Positions 1 to 7,361 of a DNA stretch of 9,035 bases are shown here, in pieces. The stretch is from Desulfovibrio sp. GTDB taxonomy: Bacteria > Desulfobacterota > Desulfovibrionia > Desulfovibrionales > Desulfovibrionaceae. The stretch spans positions 1 to 9,035 of the forward strand of contig JAQVZK010000077.1 of NCBI GenBank assembly GCA_028708195.1, given 5' to 3'. Position 1 is the first letter of the stretch. The number at the start of each line of letters is the position of its first letter. Under the pieces are notes generated by a model. It did not search any database and was not told the origin of the DNA. It worked only from the letters and a program-made list of their open reading frames with translations. The position numbers were made by a program, and so were the translations under genes.

Positions 1-229
1 AATCCGGCGATGCCATTGCCCGGCACGCAAAGATACTGTAAGCCCCGTGCCCGCAGGGCACAACTGCCCTCGCGCAGCGCAATCTTATTATTCTGCCGCC
101 CCTCGGGGCCAAGACGAACAAAACTAAAAAGCTACTCCTCCTCAGACGCAGCCCCCAAAAAAAAGACTGCCATGCTCATAGAACACAGCAGCCTCAAAAA
201 ATTCCCGGCGGCACCGCCACCCTACAATT
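1..229. other. Unassigned stretch downstream of rimM
   Basis: No gene can be supported here. The trmD gene that commonly follows rimM is not visible: no frame begins with a TrmD-like N-terminus. On the minus strand one frame is open from about 131 to the window edge (about 43 codons after a TAG at 132-134), but it has no ATG, GTG or TTG near its upstream end, so it is not called. On the plus strand, a frame ending in TAA at 39-41 could be the last dozen codons of a gene entering from the left, but that is too short to judge. The stretch holds two mutually exclusive small hairpins (47-61, stem GTGCCC/GGGCAC; and 56-69, stem GGGCA/TGCCC), an A8 run at 157-164, and the terminator-like element listed separately. 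Confidence 0.5.
196..218 (-). terminator. Weak candidate intrinsic terminator after rimM
   Basis: Read on the minus strand, 12 nt after the rimM stop codon, there is a short GC hairpin (stem GGCG/CGCC, loop GTGC, 207-218), then GGGAA and a run of six T (196-201). The layout fits a rho-independent terminator for the ffh-rpsP-khpA-rimM cluster. The stem is only 4 bp and a 5-nt spacer separates it from the T run, so efficiency would be low. It could equally be an attenuating element before a gene outside the window. Confidence 0.35.
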
Positions 230-769
230 CTATTTTTTCTCTGAATTATCTGAAAGATAAATATCCAATAACCCTTCCGGCGGGTCAATAACCACAGCCG
301 GGGCATCCACATCAAATCCCACGATAAATTCTGGCCTGGCAGGAAAAAGCACTTCCTTGCCATCATCGGTCATGATGACCCACATTTCCAGATCAGCAGG
401 GTATTCAAAGTGATCAAGGGTGCCAATGCGCTGCCCGTCGGGCAACAACACATCACCACCGAGCAGGTCTTCCAGATAGACTTCATCGTCATCCGGCTCC
501 GGCAGGGCTTCCCGCGTGGTGATCAGCTTGTATCCGCGAAGGTTTTCAGCTGCGGTGCGGTCTGCCACGCCTTCCAGCAACAGCAGGGGGCGCCCTTTGT
601 GGCTGCGTACGGCCAGAGGTCGAATCCGGCGCGGCTCGGCGTCACCCGCCTGAATCCAGAGAGGGGTATTCAAAAGCAGGGGAGAGTCTGCATACCAATC
701 GATGCAGATCTCCCCTTTGATGCCGTGGGGCCTCGCAAGCGTGCCCATATGAATCCACGAATCTGTCAT
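230..769 (-). CDS. rimM: Ribosome maturation factor RimM
   Basis: This 179-residue protein is a 30S assembly factor that, in its family, binds ribosomal protein S19 and helps mature the 3' domain of 16S rRNA in the cytoplasm. The N-terminal beta-barrel domain (about residues 5-90) opens with the typical GTLARPHGIKGE stretch. The C-terminal PRC-barrel (about 96-175) includes VYLEDLLGGDV (residues 97-107) and ends with the family signature DPPEGLLDIYL (162-172). The length is normal for the family. The ATG at 767-769 is chosen because it lies 11 nt after the khpA stop and puts the conserved motif at the N-terminus; a longer frame running back to 1114 only reads khpA out of frame. A GGAATAA sequence overlapping the khpA stop is the likely but weak ribosome binding site, suggesting coupling to khpA. 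It is the last recognisable gene of the minus-strand cluster. Confidence 0.95.
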   Translation of the reverse strand: MTDSWIHMGTLARPHGIKGEICIDWYADSPLLLNTPLWIQAGDAEPRRIRPLAVRSHKGRPLLLLEGVADRTAAENLRGYKLITTREALPEPDDDEVYLEDLLGGDVLLPDGQRIGTLDHFEYPADLEMWVIMTDDGKEVLFPARPEFIVGFDVDAPAVVIDPPEGLLDIYLSDNSEKK

Positions 770-780
770 AATATTGGGCG

Positions 781-1011
781 TTATTCCAGAATTTCCAGCA
801 CTGTGCGTTTTTTGCACTTGATGGATGCGGCGCTCAGAATGGTGCGCATGGCTCGTGCCGTGCGCCCCTGCTTGCCAATGACCTTGCCCAGATCTTCTTT
901 GGCAACTTTGAGTTCCAGAACGGTGGTCTGTTCGCCTTCCACTTCGCTGACCTGCACTTCGTCGGGATGATCTACTAGAGACCGGGCAATATATTCGATC
1001 AGGGCCTTCAT
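781..1011 (-). CDS. khpA: KH-domain RNA-binding protein (KhpA/YlqC family)
   Basis: This 76-residue protein consists of essentially one KH domain. It shows the family opening [19 protein letters not shown] and the RNA-binding GxxG loop as GKQG at residues 46-49, inside [17 protein letters not shown]. Members bind RNA in the cytoplasm; in Gram-positive bacteria KhpA works with KhpB in RNA regulation linked to cell division, while its role in Desulfobacterota is not well established. The gene commonly sits between rpsP and rimM, as here. The start at 1009-1011 is fixed by a strong GGAGGT ribosome binding site (plus-strand positions 1017-1022) 5 nt upstream. An in-frame extension to 1104 has no such support and would translate the structured spacer. 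The match to the family is strong; the physiological role is inferred. Confidence 0.93.
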   Translation of the reverse strand: MKALIEYIARSLVDHPDEVQVSEVEGEQTTVLELKVAKEDLGKVIGKQGRTARAMRTILSAASIKCKKRTVLEILE

Positions 1012-1016
1012 CGAGT

Positions 1017-1022
1017 ACCTCC
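1017..1022 (-). promoter_or_regulatory. Strong ribosome binding site of khpA
   Basis: GGAGGT on the minus strand, 5 nt before the ATG at 1009-1011. It decides the start of khpA against the longer in-frame alternative beginning at 1104. Confidence 0.85.
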
Positions 1023-1030
1023 AAAGGGGT

Positions 1031-1054
1031 CTGCGCCGGAGAAGACCGGAGCAG
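1031..1054 (-). other. Imperfect hairpin just before the khpA ribosome binding site
   Basis: The outer arms CTGC (1031-1034) and GCAG (1051-1054) pair. After one mismatch, CCGG (1036-1039) pairs with CCGG (1046-1049), enclosing a 6-nt loop. On the minus-strand transcript it ends 8 nt before the khpA GGAGGT. It could set khpA translation relative to rpsP or act as a processing site. No T run follows, so it is not an intrinsic terminator. Function is inferred only. Confidence 0.4.
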
Positions 1055-1057
1055 TAA

Positions 1058-1094
1058 AGGCCGTGCGCAGTGCCAATTTTGCCCAAAACGGCCT
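1058..1094 (-). other. Inverted repeat in the rpsP-khpA spacer
   Basis: AGGCCGT (1058-1064) and ACGGCCT (1088-1094) form a perfect 7-bp inverted repeat with 23 nt between the arms. The interior contains a smaller TTTT/AAAA pairing (1077-1080 with 1085-1088) that would partly compete with the long stem. It lies in the 157-nt untranslated spacer between rpsP and khpA. No T tract follows. It may be an RNA processing or stability element; this is inference from structure alone. Confidence 0.35.
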
Positions 1095-1168
1095 GTCCCA
1101 ACATGCGTTAGCATAATTTGGGGGGCCGCAGGGCGTCTGCCGCCGTGGCGGAAGCTTAGCGGGATGCG

Positions 1169-1408
1169 CTAGGCCATGTGTTTCTTGATCAGGGAGCGCA
1201 CGGTATCCGTGGGTTCAGCGCCACGGGCCAGCCATTCCTTGATTTTATCCGCATCAAGCTTGACTTCGATCGGATCCTTCATGGGGTTATAGTAGCCCAG
1301 GAATTCCAGCGGACGGCCATCACGACGGGTTTCGTCAGTGGCGGCCACAACCCGGTAGAAGGGGTGTTTTTTGCTGCCGAGGCGGGTCAATTTCAACTTT
1401 ACAGCCAT
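1169..1408 (-). CDS. rpsP: 30S ribosomal protein S16
   Basis: This 79-residue protein is a structural component of the small ribosomal subunit that binds 16S rRNA early in assembly. The whole sequence fits the family: an N-terminal [19 protein letters not shown] stretch, the [23 protein letters not shown] core (residues 20-42), and a C-terminal helix with [17 protein letters not shown] (54-70). Length is typical (about 80 residues). The start at 1406-1408 has a GGGAG ribosome binding site 8 nt upstream. It lies 117 nt downstream of ffh and 157 nt upstream of khpA, the usual order of this translation cluster. The rather wide spacers on both sides could allow S16 to be expressed at a different level from its neighbours. 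Confidence 0.97.
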   Translation of the reverse strand: MAVKLKLTRLGSKKHPFYRVVAATDETRRDGRPLEFLGYYNPMKDPIEVKLDADKIKEWLARGAEPTDTVRSLIKKHMA

Positions 1409-1525
1409 GAGTCCAACTCCCTTTGAGGTGTTATGTTATCGTTGCGCCCGGGAAAGGGCAAGGGCAGAAAAGCCCTGGCGCAAAGAGGTGTTGCCGTTAC
1501 GACGGCGCTCCTTGCCGCGAAATAT

Positions 1526-3064
1526 TTACTTTTTCTTGCGCTTTTGGCGTTCTTTTTTCTTGCGCTTTTTTGCAGCCGCCGATTTGCCGGAGCCTGGGTG
1601 ACCGCCGGGCATGCCATCCATGCCGGGCAACCCGCCCATTCCGGGCAGACCACCCATGCCGCCCATACCGCCAAGGCCGGGCATACCGCCCATGCCGCCA
1701 GGCGGGGTTATGCCGGGGGGCATACCGCGCATGCGGGGCATTGAGGGCATTTTGGCACCCTTGCCGCCCATCATCCCCTTCATCATCTGGCGCATCTGCT
1801 CAAACTGGCGCACAAGCTGATTTACCTGGGCCACGGTGACACCCGCGCCCTTGGCTATGCGCGCCCTGCGGCTGCCGTTGAGGATATCGGGGTTACGGCG
1901 CTCGGTCATGGTCATCGAACTGATGATGGCCTCAGTGCGTGCCATTTCTTTTTCGGGCATGGCACCGCTGGCTTCAGACAGCTTTTCACGCAAGCCGCCA
2001 AGCCCGGGAATCATTTTAAGGATACTGTCCAGCGAGCCGAGTTTTTTGATGCGGCGCATCTGGGTACGAAAATCTTCAAGGTCAAAGCTGGCCTTCTTCA
2101 TCTTGCGGGCCAGTTCTTCGGCCTCCTCGGCATTGATGGCGCCCTGTGCCTTCTCAACAAGAGTAAGCACGTCGCCCATGCCAAGGATGCGCCCGGCGAT
2201 ACGGTCAGGGTGGAAAACTTCCATCTCCGACAGCTTTTCGCCCATACCCACAAATTTTACGGGCGCGCCCGTCACCGCGTGGATGGAAAGGGCCGCGCCG
2301 CCGCGCGCATCGCCGTCCATCTTGGTGAGCACAACACCGGTGATGCCAAGGCGCTCGTTGAAGCTTTCAGCCACGGTCACGGCATCCTGACCGGTCATGG
2401 CGTCAGCCACAAACAAAATTTCTTGCGGCTGCACAGCAGCCTTGATGGCCTCAAGCTCCTGCATGAGGGGCTCATCCACGTGCAGACGCCCCGCTGTATC
2501 CAGCAGCAGCACTGTGGCCTGCTCGCGCCGGGCCTCTTCCAGAGCGGCCTTGGCTATGTCCACGGGCTTCATGTCCACAGTGGAGGGATAGCAGGGCATG
2601 TCCAGCTGTTTGGCAAGAACCGTCAACTGGTCAATGGCCGCCGGGCGGTATACGTCGGCAGGCACAAGGTAGGGGCGCATCTTTTGCTTGCGCAAAATAT
2701 TTGCTATCTTGCCAGCGGACGTGGTTTTACCCGATCCCTGCAAACCCACAAGCATGATGACCGCGGGTTCACGCCCCTGCAGATCAAGCCCGGTGGTTTC
2801 GCCGCCAAGCAGGCTGACCAGTTCGTCATTGACGATTTTGACCACCTGCTGAGCCGGGCTTACGCCCTTGAGCACTTCCTGGCCAAGACATTTTTCGCGC
2901 ACGTTTTCAACAAAGTCTTTAACAACCTTGAAGTTAACGTCCGCCTCCAGCAGGGCCAGCCGCACTTCGCGCAGACCGGCCTGCACGTTTTCTTCGGTAA
3001 GCTGGCCGCGTCCGCCAAAAGAGCGGAATACGCCGGAAAGTCTGTCTGAAAGGCTCTCGAACAT
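1526..3064 (-). CDS. ffh: Signal recognition particle protein Ffh (SRP54)
   Basis: This 512-residue GTPase is the protein part of the signal recognition particle. With 4.5S RNA it binds signal sequences on nascent chains and docks with the FtsY receptor at the membrane. Domains in order: helical N domain (about 1-90), GTPase G domain (about 100-295) with P-loop GLQGSGKTT (107-115), DTAGR (189-193) and TKMD (247-250), then the methionine-rich M domain (about 325-435) with the finger-loop motif MIPGLGGL (351-358) and the RNA-binding stretch SRRARIAKGAGVT (398-410). The remaining tail is unusual: a Gly/Met/Pro-rich region (about 439-490) and a Lys/Arg-rich end (499-512), making the protein about 60 residues longer than E. 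coli Ffh (453). The start at 3062-3064 gives the classic MFESLSDRL opening and has a TGGAGA ribosome binding site 4 nt upstream. It is the first gene of the minus-strand cluster. Confidence 0.97.
   Translation of the reverse strand: MFESLSDRLSGVFRSFGGRGQLTEENVQAGLREVRLALLEADVNFKVVKDFVENVREKCLGQEVLKGVSPAQQVVKIVNDELVSLLGGETTGLDLQGREPAVIMLVGLQGSGKTTSAGKIANILRKQKMRPYLVPADVYRPAAIDQLTVLAKQLDMPCYPSTVDMKPVDIAKAALEEARREQATVLLLDTAGRLHVDEPLMQELEAIKAAVQPQEILFVADAMTGQDAVTVAESFNERLGITGVVLTKMDGDARGGAALSIHAVTGAPVKFVGMGEKLSEMEVFHPDRIAGRILGMGDVLTLVEKAQGAINAEEAEELARKMKKASFDLEDFRTQMRRIKKLGSLDSILKMIPGLGGLREKLSEASGAMPEKEMARTEAIISSMTMTERRNPDILNGSRRARIAKGAGVTVAQVNQLVRQFEQMRQMMKGMMGGKGAKMPSMPRMRGMPPGITPPGGMGGMPGLGGMGGMGGLPGMGGLPGMDGMPGGHPGSGKSAAAKKRKKKERQKRKKK
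1595..1750 (-). repeat. Degenerate Gly/Met/Pro repeat coding for the Ffh tail
   Basis: This in-frame stretch of ffh encodes about 50 residues built from GGM, PGM and PRM units, including two copies of GGLPGM in tandem (residues 472-483). At DNA level it is a run of imperfect GGCATG and GGCGG units with synonymous variation, which suggests selection on the protein or old repeat expansion rather than fresh slippage. It sits directly after the conserved M domain and before the lysine-rich end. Confidence 0.75.
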
Positions 3065-3154
3065 GTAATCTCCACAGGGGCCGCAGGACGGCAAAAAGCA
3101 GTGCAGTCGCCCGTCTTTGCGCAGGTTTTGCGCGAGGTGGCCACACGGCGCACA

Positions 3155-3170
3155 CGCCCCGCAGGGGGCG
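3155..3170 (-). other. GC-rich hairpin in the ffh leader
   Basis: CGCCCC and GGGGCG arms form a perfect 6-bp stem with a 4-nt loop. If ffh is transcribed from the candidate promoter at 3180-3208, this hairpin lies near the 5' end of the roughly 110-nt leader. It could stabilise the transcript or affect expression. No T run follows on the minus strand, so a terminator is unlikely. Confidence 0.4.
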
Positions 3171-3179
3171 AAGTGGTGA

Positions 3180-3208
3180 TTCATAGGATGTTTGCCGCCT
3201 CACGTCAA
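3180..3208 (-). promoter_or_regulatory. Candidate sigma70 promoter for ffh
   Basis: On the minus strand, TTGACG (3203-3208) matches the -35 consensus at 5 of 6 positions. After a 17-nt spacer, TATGAA (3180-3185) matches the -10 consensus at 4 of 6. Transcription would begin near 3173 and give a leader of about 110 nt. The -35 overlaps a TCAAG-T-CTTGA palindrome (3205-3215), a position where a bound protein could block RNA polymerase. This is motif matching only. Confidence 0.45.
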
Positions 3209-3272
3209 GTCTTGAACGAAAAACCCACACCGGGACTTGCCAAGATCAGCTAAAAACTGTACGCGCATGCAC

Positions 3273-3286
3273 CCGCTTTAAAGTGG
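3273..3286. promoter_or_regulatory. 14-bp near-palindrome, possible operator
   Basis: CCGCTTTAAAGTGG is a 14-bp inverted repeat with a single asymmetric pair and a perfect 8-bp CTTTAAAG core. It lies centrally between the two divergent promoters. Symmetric sites of this kind are often dimer-binding operators, but I do not recognise the regulator and it may be chance. Confidence 0.25.
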
Positions 3287-3338
3287 ACCAGCTTTGTGCA
3301 GGCGGCACAGCAAAAAGACGCTGCCCCTAAAAACCTCG

Positions 3339-3366
3339 CTCCTGCCGCATGCCCTTGTGGCAGGAG
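3339..3366. other. Perfect 8-bp inverted repeat, 12-nt loop
   Basis: CTCCTGCC (3339-3346) and GGCAGGAG (3359-3366) are exact reverse complements, with a possible further G-U pair inside. On the minus strand the hairpin is followed after 5 nt by five T, so it could be a weak terminator in that direction; on the plus strand no T run follows. It sits 8 nt before the large palindrome. Its role is unknown. Confidence 0.45.
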
Positions 3367-3373
3367 GAACACC

Positions 3374-3461
3374 AAAGGTTATTGGAGATGAGGACGTGGG
3401 GGAGGAGACTTTTTTACAAAAGGGTTCTCATCCGCAACGTATTTCAAAATAATAAATCTTT
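3374..3461. repeat. Large degenerate palindrome, terminator-like
   Basis: This element of about 88 bp is symmetric about position 3417. The inner part pairs GGAGGAGACTTTTTT (3401-3415) with AAAGGGTTCTCATCC (3419-3433), with two mismatches, three G-U pairs and a 3-nt loop. Pairing continues outward through ACGT (3394-3397) with ACGT (3437-3440), less exactly beyond that, and AAAG/CTTT at the ends (3374-3377, 3458-3461). From memory, hairpins of the GGGGGAGG-N-TTTTTT-AAAAAA type are common intergenic terminators in Desulfovibrio. The odd point is context: ffh and guaB diverge, so no annotated transcript ends here. It may be a decayed copy, a terminator of an unseen small RNA, or a dispersed repeat. 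Confidence 0.55.
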
Positions 3462-3559
3462 CATGGCGCTGGCTGGCCGCTCTTTTTACACCAGACAGAC
3501 CTGCGGCGGGCTCCATTTGGTTTTCAAGAAGAGATCAGGCCGCAAAGGCGCGGCCCGCA

Positions 3560-3588
3560 TTGACATACGCCCCACAAGGGGATACCCT
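3560..3588 (+). promoter_or_regulatory. Candidate sigma70 promoter for guaB
   Basis: A perfect -35 box TTGACA (3560-3565) is followed after 17 nt by TACCCT (3583-3588), a weak -10 with 3 of 6 matches. A better-looking TACAAT lies at 3596-3601, but 30 nt from the -35. Transcription would start near 3595 and give a leader of about 40 nt. The spacer contains an inverted repeat, CCCC-ACAA-GGGG (3570-3581), which could be an operator or a chance feature. The poor -10 might mean activator dependence; this is inference. Confidence 0.45.
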
Positions 3589-3605
3589 GTTAGACTACAA
3601 TTTGA

Positions 3606-5093
<1,488 letters not shown>

Positions 5094-5096
5094 CCG

Positions 5097-5114
5097 GCGG
5101 CGCGCAAGCGCCGC
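5097..5114 (+). other. GCAA-tetraloop hairpin between guaB and guaA
   Basis: GCGGCGC (5097-5103) and GCGCCGC (5108-5114) make a perfect 7-bp all-GC stem closed by the loop GCAA, a GNRA tetraloop. It begins 3 nt after the guaB stop codon. There is no T run after it, so it does not look like an intrinsic terminator. It could protect the guaB 3' end, mark a processing site, or adjust guaA expression relative to guaB. Structure is visible; function is inferred. Confidence 0.6.
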
Positions 5115-5177
5115 ATGCCCCTGCACACAGGGAACCGGTGCGCCCCCGATTGGACGCACACAGATCATGAGGACGAT

Positions 5178-6713
5178 ATGCCCAGTAAGGTCATCATTAT
5201 AGATTACGGCTCACAAGTTACCCAGCTTATCGCACGCCGCGTGCGCGAAGCCGGGGTATATTCTGAAATTCACTCCTGCGTGACCACCGCCGAGCAGGTG
5301 GCCGCCATGAAGCCCCAGGCCGTCATTCTTTCGGGCGGCCCCGCCAGTGTTGGTGAGGCCGACGCCCCCGCAATGGACCCCGGCTTTCTTGAACTGGGTG
5401 TGCCCGTGCTTGGCATCTGCTACGGCATGCAACTGCTGGCCCAGAACCTTGGCGGCACGCTGGCCCAGTCCCTCACGCGGGAATACGGCCCTGCCGACCT
5501 CAACCTGACCGCGTCCTGCCCCCTGTGGGAAGGCATAACCTCGCCCACCCGCGTCTGGATGAGCCACGGCGACAAGGTTACGGTTGCGCCAGCGGGTTTT
5601 GCCGTCACGGCCAGCACAAGCACTCTTGAAGTGGCTGCTATGGCCGACGAAAAGCGCAAGATTTACGCTGTGCAGTTTCACCCCGAAGTGCACCACAGTG
5701 TGGACGGCGAGCGCATGCTGCACAACTTCCTGTTCAAGGTCGTGGGCATCAAGCCCGACTGGACCATGTCGTCCTTTGTGGAGCGCGTGGTCAAAGAAAT
5801 GGCCGAGCAGGTGGGCGACAAGCATGTGGTCTGCGCCCTTTCGGGAGGCATTGACTCCACGGTTGTGGCCGTGCTGCTGCACAGGGCCATCGGCAAGCGC
5901 CTGCACTGCATCTTTGTGGATAACGGCCTGCTGCGCCTTGGTGAAGGCGATGAAGTGGTCAGCTACCTGCGCGAACATTTTGACCTCAATCTTGATTTCG
6001 TGCAGGCGCAAGAGCGCTTTCTCTCCAAGCTCAAAGGTGTTGAAGACCCTGAAAAAAAACGTAAAATCATCGGTCACACCTTTATTGAAATTTTTGACGA
6101 AGAAGCCAAAAAGCTCACCGCAGTGGATTTTCTGGCTCAGGGCACACTGTACCCCGACGTTATCGAATCCATCTCGCACAAGGGCCCCAGCGCCGTTATC
6201 AAGAGCCATCACAATGTAGGCGGCCTGCCCGACACTATGAAGCTCAAGCTCATCGAGCCCTTGCGTGAACTCTTCAAGGACGAAGTGCGCAAGGTGGCTG
6301 CCGAGCTTGGCATGCCCGACTCCATCGTGTGGCGTCACCCCTTCCCCGGCCCCGGCCTTGCCATCCGCGTGCTTGGCGAAGTGACGGAAGACCGCCTCAG
6401 CATCCTGCGTCAGGCAGACAGGATCGTGCAGCAAGAACTGCGCGAATCTGGCTGGTATCGCAAGGTATGGCAGGGCTTTGCCGTCCTTTTGCCCCTCAAG
6501 ACCGTGGGGGTTATGGGCGACGGACGCACCTATGAACACGTCATTGCCCTGCGTGTGGTGGACAGTGTGGACGCCATGACCGCCGACTGGGCCCGCCTGC
6601 CCGCCGAACTTATTGAGCGCATGTCAGGACGCATCATCAATGAGGTCAAAGGCGTCAACCGCGTGGTCTACGACGTGTCCTCCAAGCCGCCCAGCACCAT
6701 TGAATGGGAATAG
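5178..6713 (+). CDS. guaA: GMP synthase (glutamine-hydrolysing)
   Basis: This 511-residue enzyme aminates XMP to GMP, using ATP and ammonia released from glutamine. An N-terminal class I glutamine amidotransferase domain (about 1-195) has nucleophile Cys81 in GICYGMQ and the His168/Glu170 pair in QFHPE. The ATP-pyrophosphatase domain (about 200-390) has the PP-loop SGGIDST (222-228), and the C-terminal dimerisation domain carries the usual [11 protein letters not shown] (387-397) and ends in KPPSTIEWE. Length is normal for the family (E. coli 525). The ATG at 5178 is preferred over an in-frame ATG at 5115 because it has a GAGGAC ribosome binding site 4 nt upstream and gives the standard opening [10 protein letters not shown]; the upstream 21 codons read into the spacer and look unrelated. 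The stop overlaps the tatB ribosome binding site, linking the two genes. Confidence 0.97.
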   Translation: MPSKVIIIDYGSQVTQLIARRVREAGVYSEIHSCVTTAEQVAAMKPQAVILSGGPASVGEADAPAMDPGFLELGVPVLGICYGMQLLAQNLGGTLAQSLTREYGPADLNLTASCPLWEGITSPTRVWMSHGDKVTVAPAGFAVTASTSTLEVAAMADEKRKIYAVQFHPEVHHSVDGERMLHNFLFKVVGIKPDWTMSSFVERVVKEMAEQVGDKHVVCALSGGIDSTVVAVLLHRAIGKRLHCIFVDNGLLRLGEGDEVVSYLREHFDLNLDFVQAQERFLSKLKGVEDPEKKRKIIGHTFIEIFDEEAKKLTAVDFLAQGTLYPDVIESISHKGPSAVIKSHHNVGGLPDTMKLKLIEPLRELFKDEVRKVAAELGMPDSIVWRHPFPGPGLAIRVLGEVTEDRLSILRQADRIVQQELRESGWYRKVWQGFAVLLPLKTVGVMGDGRTYEHVIALRVVDSVDAMTADWARLPAELIERMSGRIINEVKGVNRVVYDVSSKPPSTIEWE

Positions 6714-6722
6714 GAGAGACCT

Positions 6723-7361
6723 ATGTTCGGTATAGGCAGCACTGAACTTCTGGTCATCCTTGTGGTGGCCCTGATTGTGCTTGGACCCAAGAGTCTGGCC
6801 AATGTATCGCGCACGCTGGGCAAGGCCCTGGGCGAATTCCGCCGGGTTTCCACCGACTTCCAGCGTACCCTCAATGTCGAAGCTGAAGAGGAAGAGCAGA
6901 AAAAGCGTAAAAAAGAGGCTGCCAAGGCCGCCAGAGAAGCCGCCGAGGCCGAAGCCGCCAAGGCCGCTCAGGCGAAGGAAGCGACTGCAGCTTCGGCAGA
7001 AGGGCAAGCATCTCAAAACGAAGGCCCGGCAACGGCTGCGCAGGCCCCCCCCGCGTCTGAAGCCCTGCTGGATACCACGGCTGTGCAGCCTGCCGAAACC
7101 GCAACGCCGTCTCAAGCCGAGAATCTGGTTGAGGTGCAAACAGCCGCGCCCCATGCGCCTGAAGCTGCCACTGCCACAGTAGAGCCACAGGCTCCTGCAG
7201 CTTCAGTGGCGGCGCCCCCAACAACTGAAGATGGCGTGCCTGTGCCGCCTGAAGGCAGCCCGCTGGCCGCAGCCCTTGCCCGAACCGAAGCCGAAGCCCG
7301 TGAGGCAGAGGCCCGTCTGGCTCAGACCGCAACAGCCTCTGACATGGGCGGCAAGGCATGA
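6723..7361 (+). CDS. tatB: Twin-arginine translocase subunit TatB
   Basis: This 212-residue membrane protein is a subunit of the Tat pathway, which exports folded proteins (in sulfate reducers including periplasmic hydrogenases and formate dehydrogenases). The N-terminal transmembrane helix is residues about 6-20, with a conserved-type Glu8 before it, then the GP hinge (21-22) and an amphipathic helix (about 23-50). Glu8 and MFGIGSTELL favour TatB over TatA, and the adjacent tatC supports this. After a charged coiled-coil-like part rich in Glu, Lys and Ala (53-85), a long Ala/Pro/Glu/Thr-rich tail follows, probably disordered and cytoplasmic. Total length exceeds E. coli TatB (171). A ribosome binding site AGGAGA (6712-6717) overlaps the guaA stop; the gap is 9 nt. 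No tatA is in the window. The alternative is a TatA-like paralogue, since the two grade into each other. Confidence 0.88.
   Translation: MFGIGSTELLVILVVALIVLGPKSLANVSRTLGKALGEFRRVSTDFQRTLNVEAEEEEQKKRKKEAAKAAREAAEAEAAKAAQAKEATAASAEGQASQNEGPATAAQAPPASEALLDTTAVQPAETATPSQAENLVEVQTAAPHAPEAATATVEPQAPAASVAAPPTTEDGVPVPPEGSPLAAALARTEAEAREAEARLAQTATASDMGGKA

Noticed and set aside
157..164. T8 run on the minus strand as a second terminator after rimM
   Set aside because: Only a 4-bp CTGC/GCAG pairing with a long loop precedes it, too weak to call.
142..366. 74-codon minus-strand frame overlapping the rimM end
   Set aside because: Out-of-frame reading of rimM continuing into the terminator-like region; no recognisable motifs.
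770..1114. Long frame continuing rimM upstream to 1114
   Set aside because: It overlaps khpA in another frame and lacks RimM character before the ATG at 767-769.
1461..1506. Small hairpins in the ffh-rpsP spacer (AGGGC/GCCCT at 1461-1476, GCCGT/ACGGC at 1493-1506)
   Set aside because: Each stem is only 5 bp and no T run follows on the transcribed strand; expected by chance at this GC content.
3065..3184. In-frame extension of ffh adding 40 Cys-rich residues before the called start
   Set aside because: The called ATG at 3062-3064 has a good ribosome binding site and gives the standard MFESLSDRL opening. The extension would start at the predicted -10 box and reads the leader; its CxxC-like pattern comes from GC-rich sequence.
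5211..6539. 442-codon frame antisense to guaA
   Set aside because: Shadow of a clearly conserved GMP synthase on the other strand; no family motifs or ribosome binding site.
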